From: Crambe crambe
Lineage: Eukaryota > Porifera > Demospongiae > Poecilosclerida > Crambeidae
Direction: 5' to 3'
Assembly (NCBI GenBank): GCA_963924555.1
Contig: OZ004583.1
Coordinates: 6,081,221 to 6,145,220, forward strand
DNA length: 64,000 nt
This document shows, piece by piece, positions 55,225-64,000 of the stretch (position 1 is the first letter of the stretch; every line of letters begins with the position of its first letter). Both the position numbers and the translations under genes were made by a program. A model generated the notes under the pieces. That model saw only the letters and a list, made by a program, of their open reading frames with translations, did no database searches and was not told where the DNA came from.

Positions 55225-56285
55225 GTGCGGTAGCACTCTCTATGTAGGGATGACTCGGACGGCCGCGCGCGCAGCCTATAGACTAATACAAAAGTGAAAT
55301 TCTAGTTCCCCCACTTAGACCTAACAAAAGCTACTGTGAATGATTATCCAGCCTACTACAGCCTACTACAATGTGCAGACCAAGTTTCAGGACCAGAGAG
55401 CTTACCGTTTCAGAAATACGGCAAGCAGGTAAATCGCTGGATTCTTCTTCTTCTGTATTATTATTATTATTATTATTGTTATTATTATTATTATTATTCT
55501 TAGACAACCATATCTCTCGAACCACTCAAGCTACAGCTATGATTTCTGGATAAATCCACTCCAAATTCTACGAACTACGATCTTTTCTACTCGTTGATCC
55601 TCGAAAGAGTCGATGAAAAAGGAGACACTACGGAGCACAGCACTCGACTAATTCAATTAGGAAGCCATCTTTTCTATAATACGCATGCGCATGTATTTGA
55701 TATCCAATTATTCGAAATTATAACATTACTCAGCTGTCTCTAGCTAGCTAGCTCTAGATAATGATGATAGACTACTGTATCGACTCGGGGACGGTAGACT
55801 CTATTTCAGCATCTTCCTTCGACCTCCAAGTATAGCTCAACAATAACAACACCTTGACTCGTTGATAATAATTGGGCTGGTATGCTGAAGAACTATTGGA
55901 GAACCCTGCATACACATAGAAGAATGAACTCTATACATAGCTAAAACCATAAAAGAGAGGGAAAAAGACCAGGAACAAGTAAGGGAAAAAGCATTTCGTG
56001 AAATGAAAAAAGATGTAGGGATGACCACTGCTCAAAAAAGTAAGGAAACAAGAAGGATGGAAATGGGATCAATCTTTGTTCTGTATATCCAGCCAACAAT
56101 CCCTACATATACGTCGGGTAGCTTCAGATTATAGTGTAGTAATGTACGTATATGTAGGGATTGTTGGCTGGATATACAGAACAAAGATTGATCCCATTTC
56201 CATCCTTCTTGTTTCCTTACTTTTTAGAGCAGTGGTCATCCCTACATCTTTTTTCATTTCACGAAATGCTTTTCCCTTACTTGTC
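55225..56285. repeat. 1.06-kb dispersed repeat, copy 2 (inverted)
   Basis: Reverse complement of 28532-29590, including the hairpin MITE at 55974-56285. It lies within the TTAA element. Confidence 0.75.
55974..56285. mobile_element. Long hairpin MITE, copy 3
   Basis: Arms of about 140 bases with CATTTCGTGAAATG tips and the TTCTGTATATCCAGCCAACA core. Confidence 0.8.
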
Positions 56286-56521
56286 ATCTGTATTAATAGC
56301 TAACAAGGCCATAATCAACTGCTTGTATTATGGAAATGTTTCCTATCTTTATCAGGTTATGGCCTTCCAGCTTCAATAATCTGTGACTTGGAACACTAGT
56401 GAGAGAGTAGAGTTGTGCTTCCTGACCTTTCACATGTTAACTTGCTAGCAAAATAATATTTTTAATGATCAAAATAACTATTGCCTTGATAGCTTCTCTC
56501 AGTGACCAGGGTTTATTTCAA

Positions 56522-56524
<3 letters not shown>

Positions 56525-56552
<28 letters not shown>
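56525..56552. repeat. Poly(G) run, about 28
   Basis: Homopolymer followed by a pyrimidine stretch. Confidence 0.8.
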
Positions 56553-57310
56553 CTTCTGCCCCCTCTGAATGATGGCTTGCCCCCCCCCCCTAAGAATTAG
56601 CTAGCTTTCATAATGAGATTATCATAGAATTCCACATACATGTACTGGTTTGTAGTTGCCCCTCCTCAATTTTTTTCACTAGGCATTTGACCCCCCTCGA
56701 GCAAAATCCTGAATTAAACCCTGGTGACACATCTGTAATGTAACAAGTTAGTCTTTCAAAAAGACTAGGAATGCCTCGGCACGACTTCAGTGCAACCTTT
56801 ATTATTATTAAACTTTCTAAATAATGTGCACTGAGCAACATGGCTTATTGTAGTAAGGTGGGTATTTACACAGCTAGTATTCTTGCTGTTCAATGCTTTC
56901 AAATTGCCATTTTGAATGATTCTCACACATAGTTTGATTGAAGTATGTGTACTGGATTAGATTCTCCTTCAACATGGCTCTCTCTTTGGCACGTCAAACG
57001 ATCACCTAGTTCGTGTACATTGCAATCTCTGTTGTTTTTGTTCATTGCTGTCTTTTAATCAGTTCTCTGCATGGGCTTGATTTGTTGGCAAAGACGGCCA
57101 AGAAGCATCAGCACTCTCTTCACGGTGTAGCATTACTGCGTAGTGACTGCGAGCCTGAGCCTGTCTGTTTGTCTTTAGTAGAGCTTGAAGTTGTGTTGGC
57201 TTAGCTAGCTAGTAGAGAGAACTAGTTAGTGCTAATAATGCACGTGCTCGATACGCATCACCGCGGATCATTGCACGCACTATTAATACGTATCATCATA
57301 GTCACCTTTG

Positions 57311-58022
57311 GCACTGTGCCTCGGCACTCCGGTGCTGAGGCAAAAAAAGCATACATTGTAAATATGAATAAAGCTTATTGCCTGTTGTTTTTTTGGTTTG
57401 TTTTTGCTTTTTTATCTTTTCCTACTTGGTATGTGGTCGACTCTTGAAAGAAAAAGAAAAAAAAAGCTATAGATATATAGCACTAACCACCTCCTGCAAA
57501 AAAAAATAAATAAATGAAAGAACCTTTGCAAGGTGCAAACCTGCAATTGTCAGAATTCACATGTGACGTGACATGCCAAATTAGATTTGAATATTCATGA
57601 CATTGACTGCTGGCTGACAATGGCTGTACAATATTATGGTTGACCAGTGTGTTAAGTATCATAATCAAATTTGCACCAAAGTGCTAATCCTCAATACATT
57701 CTCACCACAATATACAATATTTACTACTTCCAGATCACATGGACCAATGAGATTGACCAAATATTATATTTAAAAATTGAATTGGTATGTATTCTTTTGT
57801 TGGGAGAACATAATTCAAGAGTACATTGAAATGATGGTTGAAAATTATAACTTGAAAGTTAAGTTAAATGATGTGTTGAATCAAGTTTCATGAAGCAAAC
57901 ATACGACCAAGGTAACGATTTTGTTGGTGGTATTATATTCAACCTGGGAGATTGGCTTGGTCGTACTACTAGTAGCACTGTATCAGTAGCTGGAGATTCG
58001 CCATCTTCGAGGTCTGCTGTGT

Positions 58023-58079
<57 letters not shown>

Positions 58080-58651
58080 ACAAAATGACTACTGTAACCC
58101 TCCACACATGTGCTGCAGAGGGTTAATTATAAATGGGTCTGGCATAACAAGTAGCTATAGACCACTTGCCTTTTTGGGTGTGTCCAAAATGGAGTAAAAC
58201 AGAGATCTTGAAAAAGGAAGCTATGGGCTTACTAGTGATCCAGTTTTTCCATAGCGTAAAGTCTATGGAGATAGTAGCTTTGTAACTACCATGCATACAA
58301 AGCAAATAATTAGCTTCAAATTATGCCTAGAGTTTTTGATATCAGTGAAATTGAGCCATTTTCTGTTTTGGACACACCCAAGTAAGGTAATCAGGGTGCA
58401 GTCACTAGGTGTAATGTACCCACATTCGATTTCATCCTTGCATAATCCATGTATTTAGCTCTCTTTTTTTGACCAGTTAACTATATACATCACCTTATAT
58501 GGAAGACCCACATACTTAGGAGGCCTTTGATACTCCTATCATAGCTTCTATGGGCTCAGCTGCTTAGGGATTTCAAGGGGGGTATTTCAAAAATATGTTT
58601 AAAAAAGTGTCTTTTTTTTTGCCTCAGCACCAAAGTGCCGAGGCACAGTGC
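57311..58651. mobile_element. Possible 1.34-kb element with palindromic ends
   Basis: GCACTGTGCCTCGGCACTCC...GGTGCTGAGGC at the left recurs as its complement at 58621-58651. Each end is itself a small hairpin (CCTCGGCAC against GTGCTGAGG). The middle contains a (CA)n run. No transposase. Confidence 0.5.
58024..58077. repeat. (CA)n microsatellite
   Basis: About 27 CA units. Confidence 0.95.
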
Positions 58652-59334
58652 TGGAATCGACTGTGTGTGCATGGTATGTACGTTGTAATAGTAGCACACT
58701 GTGTGTTCATGTACACCCACACAATACATTGCATGTGTGTGCAATTGGAAAAAAAAATGGAGTAGGCCTAGCCACTTAATAGAATTGAGCAGAACAGGTA
58801 GAAATCTCAGAGATTGATTGAGAAAGTAATGGACAGAAACAGCAGAGAAGACAAAAAAATTCATGAACAAGTGAACATTTCAACAAGGTAGGCCTAGTGT
58901 GCATCATACAGGCCATGCCAGGCAACACTCAACAGGAAAGCCAAGAGCATGAGAGAACATCAACTACATGCCAGAAAGTAACAGCAGAGACAACAGTCTA
59001 TAGTCGAATAAGAATTTTAGCATGACTACAGAGAGAACGACTACAAGCCAGAAAGTAAAGCAGAGGTGACCACATGTACATCAGGAAAGGCAAGAACAAT
59101 GACTATACAGGCCTTGCATGTGAAATGAGCATTTGAGAAGGGCACTGAGACACACAAGTAAATTCATCACAGGAATTGACATTTGAATCATCTGACTTAC
59201 TTAACGTACATGAGCCTAGACCCTTCATTGATCAACAGTGTCATTGTTCCATAAGGCATAAGGCTTTTTAAAGACTAACATTTACCTTCATATTTTTGAA
59301 AGCATGGCCCATAGAAGCTATGATAGGAGTATTA

Positions 59335-59425
59335 AAAAAGTACAATTCGGGAATTGAACCTGAGACCACATGTTCAATAGCAAGCAGCACTAACCAATGG
59401 ACTACAGTGGCAACACTGCAAATAC
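59335..59425 (-). repeat. tRNA-like SINE head or tRNA relic
   Basis: On the minus strand TAGTCCATTGG fits an A box, and GGTTCAATTCC about 40 bases later fits the B box of tRNA genes. A run of six T follows. The acceptor stem does not pair, so it is not a working tRNA. A tRNA-derived SINE is the likeliest explanation. Confidence 0.4.
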
Positions 59426-59722
59426 CGTTTGAAAGTGGTTGCCTTAGGGAGCCCTTTGGGCCTGCACTGCAAGCTGGGCGAGTGTTGCCTAGCCTTGGAG
59501 TCACAACAGTGCGTGAATAGTACATCCCATACACCTAACACTCGCTGCGCTCGCTCCCTTGCAGGAGCTATTATAATACATATAGGCCAGCAAAGCTGGC
59601 CTAGGTGAGTACACTATTGGAAAGCTCTCAAAGAGAGCTCTCTTTTGAGACCTAAATCAAGCTTATAGGGGGTAGTATAATGAAGATATGGACGTTTTAA
59701 AGTATTTTTGTGTTGATCCTAC

Positions 59723-59880
59723 CTTAAGTACCCGTGCAAGAGGTGTTTGATAGCTAGGCCATAGCTGGACTTCTTTTCGTTCACCTGCCATTCTCTCTTC
59801 CATTCGTCATCACACCACCGTCGTAACAGAGACATACAGAGACCGATCAAAACAAAACGAAAGAACACACTCCCTGACAT
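59723..59880 (-). CDS. Gene C exon 1a: start of 2A leader
   Basis: ATG at 59880; 52 codons plus two bases to donor TTAAG|GTAGGA. Reads MSGSVFFRFVLIGLCMSLLR, then RWCDDEWKREWQVNEKKSS and HLLHGYL. It aligns with the first 50 residues of gene A exon 1, including the early hydrophobic helix. The last base of the exon and the donor GT come from the transposon tip. Confidence 0.65.
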
Positions 59881-60365
59881 CCTTGTGGTCCACCCGTTTC
59901 ACACATATACATACATAGAGATTTTTCATCATGTGATCTCTAATACGGACTTTTCATCATGTGATCTCTAATACGGACTTGCACGGAAGACAGACGGAAG
60001 TTATACAAGTTAGTGTATACGGAAGTATACGGCTTTTTTTTTTTTTTTTTTTTTTGCCAGTTTTATAGTACATAAAACTGTATACTAAAACTGTGGAAGG
60101 ACCCAGGACCCAAATGACGTCACCATAATTCATTTAACCCTCTAGCTACGTACTAGCTAGCGCTATAGCTACTACAGAATTATCAGATTGTAGTTGGCGA
60201 TCCAACACGCTATGCATGATCATACCATCAAGAAACAACTACAGAACAAATCAAGAATAGGTAAGTAGGAATATCATCAGTAGATCATCAGCTGATGCAG
60301 CATAACGTCATACATGCTGTAGCATTTATTATTGATTTTTAGAAAAAAAGCATAGATTTATGTTC
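59881..60365. other. Region upstream of gene C
   Basis: Contains a direct repeat of ACTTTTCATCATGTGATCTC spaced by 29 bases near 59928 and 59950, and a run of 22 T at 60034-60055. Promoter signals were not recognised. Confidence 0.4.
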
Positions 60366-62560
60366 TTTCCCCCCCTGTAAACTGTTACTAGTAAACCACT
60401 GCAAACTCTTACAGCATCCATGTACACTTCTCTATTTAATGCTAGAGAGCTGTTCACCATTCTATTTGTAGATTGGACTAAGGACCCGAGGGCATAGCTG
60501 TGGAATAGAATCATGTATGTTCTTCTTTTCTTGTGAATTGTTACTAATAAACCACTGCAAACTGTTACTGCATCCATATACACTTCTCTATTTAATGCTA
60601 GAGAGCTGTTCACCATTCTATTTGTAGATTGGACTAAGGACCCGAGGGCATAGCTGTGGAATAGAATCATGTATGTTCTTCTTTTCTTGTGAATTGTTAC
60701 TAATAAACCACTGCAAACTGTTACTGCATCCATGTACACTTCTCTATTTAATGCTAGAGAGCTGTTCACCATTCTATTTGTAGATTGGACTAAGGACCCG
60801 AGGGCATAGCTGTGGAATAGAATCATGTACGTTTTTTTTTCTTATGAATTGTTACTAATAAACCACTGCAAACTGTTACTGCATCCATGTACACTTCTCT
60901 ATTTAATGCTAGAGAGCTGTTCATCATTCTATTTGTAGATTGGACTAAGGACCCGAGGGCATAGCTGTGGAATAGAATCATGTATGTTCTTCTTTTCTTG
61001 TGAATTGTTACTAATAAACCACTGCAAACTGTTACTGCATCCATGTACACTTCTCTATTTAATGCTAGATAGCTGTTCACCGTTCTATTTGGAGATTGGA
61101 CTAAGGACCCGAGGGCATAGCTGTGGAATAGAATCATGTACGTTTTTTTTTTCTTATGAATTGTTACTAATAAACCACTGCAAACTGTTACTGCATCCAT
61201 GTACACTTCTCTATTTAATGCTAGAGAGCTGTTCACCATTCTATTTGTAGATTGGACTAAGGACCCGAGGGCATAGCTGTGGAATAGAATCATGTATGTT
61301 CTTCTTTTCTTGTGAATTGTTACTAATAAACCACTGCAAACTGTTACTGCAGCCATGTACACTTCTCTATTTAATGCTAGATAGCTGTTCACCGTTCTAT
61401 TTGGAGATTGGACTAAGGACCCGAGGGCATAGCTGTGGAATAGAATCATGTACGTTTTTTTTTTCTTATGAATTGTTACTAATAAACCACTGCAAACTGT
61501 TACTGCATCCTTGTACACTTCTCTATTTAATGCTAGAGAGCTGTTCACCATTCTATTTGTAGATTGGACTAAGGACCCGAGGGCATAGCTGTGGAATAGA
61601 ATCATGTATGTTCTTCTTTTCTTGTGAATTGTTACTAATAAACCACTGCAAACTGTTACTGCATCCATGTACACTTTTCTATTTAATGCTAGGGAGCTGT
61701 TTGCAGTTCTATTTAGAGATTGGACTAAGGAGCATAAGAGTGGAATAGAATCATGTACGTTCTTCTTTTCTTGTGAATTGTTACTGATAAACCACTGCAA
61801 ACTGTTAATGCATCCATGTACACTTCTCTATTTAATGCTAGGGAGCTGTTCACCATTCTATTTGGAGATCGGACTAAGGACCCAAGGGCATAGCTGTGGA
61901 ATAGAATCATGTACGTTCTTCTTTTCTTGTGAATTGTTACTAATAAACCACTGCAAACTGTTACTGCATCCATGTACACTTTTCTATTTAATGCTAGGGA
62001 GCTGTTCACCGTTCTATTTGGCGATTGGACTAAGGACCCGAGGGCATTGCTGTGGAATAGAATCATGTACGTTCTTTTTTCTTGTGAATTGTTACTAACA
62101 AACTGTTACTGCATCCATGTACACTTTCTATTTAATGCTAGGGACCTGTTTGCCGTTCTATTTGGAGATTGGACTAAGGACCCAAGTGCATAACAGTGGA
62201 ATAGAATCATGTACGTTCTTCTTTTCTTGTGAACTGTCACTAGTAAACCACTGCAAACTGTTAATGCATCCATGTACACTTCTCTATTTAATGCTAGAGA
62301 GCTGTTCGCCGTTCTATTCGGAGATTGGACTAAGGACCCGAGGGCATAGCTGTGGAATAGAATCATGTATGTTCTTCTTTTCTTGTGAATTGTTACTAAT
62401 AAACCACTGCAAACTGTTACTGCATCCATGTACACTTTTCTATTTGATGCTAGGGAGCTGTTCACCATTCTATTTGGAGATTGGACTAAGGACCAGAGGG
62501 CATAGCTGTGGAATAGAATCATGTACGTTCTTCTTTTCTTGTGAACTCATTCATGTACAT
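60366..62560. repeat. 156-bp tandem satellite, about 14 copies
   Basis: The unit contains CTATTTAATGCTAGAGAGCT and GGACTAAGGACCCGAGGGCA. The period is 156 bases (52 codons), so the array reads open over hundreds of codons on both strands, for example about 325 codons on the minus strand. Right-hand copies are more diverged. Coding is doubtful because both strands are open and no splice or domain support exists. Confidence 0.9.
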
Positions 62561-63047
62561 CTCTGTGTTTATAGGTAAGAAGCTTTCACCATTCTATTCG
62601 GAGACTGGCCCTTAAGACATAGCATCACAATTTCTCACTTTCCTTGAATCAAGTAAGTTTTTTTCTTCTTGTCTTGTACATTTAATGTACCCACTGTTCT
62701 GTGTTGCAGGAAAAGGAATATGAATCTGGACCTGTTTGGGAACATTATTATCCTATGTCCCTGTACTGATTTTAATATTTACACTTTATATATCAAAGAC
62801 ACTGAACCTTTTAGTTTGTTCCTAACAGTGCATACACATCTTCTATGTTGTATATAATTTATATTAAAAAAACAATAACTTAATATTAAGACTTTTCTGT
62901 GCTGATGACAACTCATTCAGGTATTGTGGCCTGCATGATAGGTGTGGTCACAAAGTACATCGATGTTCATCTTGATGTTTCCAATTAGCCATTATATAGT
63001 GTTATAGCTAGCAGTTGAACTTGTTCTACTTCAATCACATTGGGATT

Positions 63048-63081
<34 letters not shown>

Positions 63082-63847
63082 TGGTACGTCATATAATCAG
63101 CTTAGATGGGGTTAATTTCCCGTCCATGAAGCATGTGGTAGACCACAGCATAAAGGTCCTGGTGTCATGATTTGACCCTCCTATCACCAAAACTACGCTA
63201 TCTGTGAGCAAAAATCTGATTTCAGCATTGTTGAGAAAAAAATCACTACAGTGTAGTACATAATGTTATGTGATCTTTTTGTGAAATCTGTCACAGACAC
63301 AAAATCAAGAATATTACCTGTTACTCGGACATCAACAAGTCTGTGGTCACCAAATCTTGTCACTGCCTTTCTACTCACCTGATCTACCCACGACAACATT
63401 ATTGTGTGTTAACTCCTTAAGGTTTCCGAAATACCCTTCAGATGTGAGCCCCACCCCCTTTTTGGATAGCTTGAGTGTGCAGGTCTGAAAAATTGTTTGC
63501 ATGCAGTCCAAGTTGATGTGAACTAATATTGCAATTATGAGGTGCAGGCATGCTCAGTAACCTGAGCACTGGACTTCCATGACACACCCTCTGTATATAG
63601 TTACCATTGGCCTAGGATCCAGGAGTGCTGTTCTAGCTAGCAAGCCAGTTCTACTGACTAATTATGTCGCAATGACACTTACTAAACATTATAACATCAC
63701 AACATATAATGATTAAGGCACCTGCTAAGTAATTAGGCCACAAAAGGAGGTCAAAATATGAATTGAGCCGGCTTGTAATTCATGTGCATAATGTTGCAAG
63801 ATCCCAATGTTATCATGAAAAGTAGGTAGATTATGCTGGATATCACA
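62561..63847. other. Mostly unassigned DNA
   Basis: A degenerate satellite-like piece lies near 62550-62610, and a run of 31 C at 63050-63080. No confident gene. Confidence 0.4.
63318..63399 (-). CDS. Possible first exon of an unknown gene
   Basis: ATG at 63399 starts 27 codons (MLSWVDQVSRKAVTRFGDHR) to a phase-1 donor ACAG|GTAATA. The phase resembles the local gene family, but no partner exon was found. Confidence 0.2.
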
Positions 63848-64000
63848 GATATGTGGTATGGGGAGACCACCTGGAGCTGATTGGGTGCTGGACACCACGG
63901 TTATGTGGTGTAGGGAGACCACCTAGAGCTGATTGGGTAATGGACACAACAGTATGTGGTGTAAAGAGTTGATTAAATGCTTAACACTGGATATGTGGTG
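63848..64000. repeat. About 55-bp minisatellite at the window edge
   Basis: Three imperfect units with GGGAGACCACCTGGAGCTGA and TATGTGGTGT. It continues past the window. Confidence 0.7.

Larger units (their letters stand above)
53572..59723. mobile_element. 6.15-kb TTAA-flanked element inside the gene C leader exon
   Basis: TTAA occurs at 53568-53571 and 59724-59727. The terminal inverted repeats are about 125 bases (53572-53700 and 59597-59723). They share GATCAA near the tips, CCATATCTTCATTATACTAC and CTCTCTTTGAGAGC. The tips are GGGAAGATCAA and GGTAGGATCAA. No transposase was found, so it is non-autonomous and carries nested repeats. TTAA target use recalls piggyBac, but the GG tips are not the usual CCC. 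Confidence 0.75.

Noticed and set aside
55331-55553. Asn-run and Leu-run frames on opposite strands
   Set aside because: Produced by an ATT trinucleotide repeat.
57859-58107. Val-Cys repeat frame
   Set aside because: Produced by the (CA)n microsatellite.
53572-59723. Calling the TTAA element piggyBac
   Set aside because: Target TTAA fits, but tips begin GG in place of the usual CCC and no transposase is present.
60823-61800. 325-codon open frame with a 52-residue repeat
   Set aside because: It lies in the 156-bp satellite; the opposite strand is equally open and there is no start context, splice or domain support.

Overview
The window looks like a gene-poor, transposon-rich stretch of an early-branching animal genome. 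A demosponge of the Amphimedon type fits best. The reasons are many small GT-AG introns, arrays of death-fold exons joined to a Roc/COR-like GTPase, N-terminal 2A recoding leaders, a DIRS retrotransposon and dense MITEs. The organism is inferred from recalled family distributions, not from a database search.

Host genes recognised are all on the minus strand and belong to one family. Gene A (1-8393, running off the left edge) has a 2A leader exon, a short KLEG linker, four Pro-rich exons and five death-fold exons. Gene B (13056-31026) has a helical domain exon, a short Pro-rich exon, six death-fold exons, one 2.2-kb exon with a Roc-like P-loop GTPase and COR-like region, two linkers and a last death domain. 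Its left part (22.9-27.8 kb) is a near-identical segmental duplicate of gene A. A third set of exons (gene C, 44697-59880) has a 2A leader, the same KLEG linker and a death domain. It may be a separate paralog or the true 5' end of gene B. Nearly every domain sits on one exon that begins and ends in phase 1, so modules can be gained or lost without breaking the frame.

Two signals stand out. First, between the A and B copies the introns differ by about 1-2 %, while some death-fold exons differ by more than 10 % and carry in-frame indels, which suggests diversifying selection or exon replacement. Second, the leader exon of gene C is split by a 6.15-kb TTAA-flanked element with inverted ends. 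Its ends supply a GT donor and an AG acceptor whose use would restore exactly the uninterrupted coding sequence.

Layout: 1-8.4 kb gene A with a 38-bp minisatellite in one intron; 8.4-13 kb promoter repeat, MITEs and a frameshifted death-domain relic; 13-31 kb gene B, whose large intron holds local triplications and transposase remains; 31.4-36.0 kb a decayed DIRS element; 36.5-39.2 kb a broken hAT-like transposase with an internal inverted copy; 39.6 kb an orphan HIRAN-like fragment; 41.4-53.1 kb nested repeats, a 1.37-kb foldback and isolated gene C exons; 53.2-59.9 kb the gene C leader and its TTAA element; 60.4-62.6 kb a 156-bp satellite; 62.6-64 kb mostly unassigned DNA with a minisatellite at the edge.
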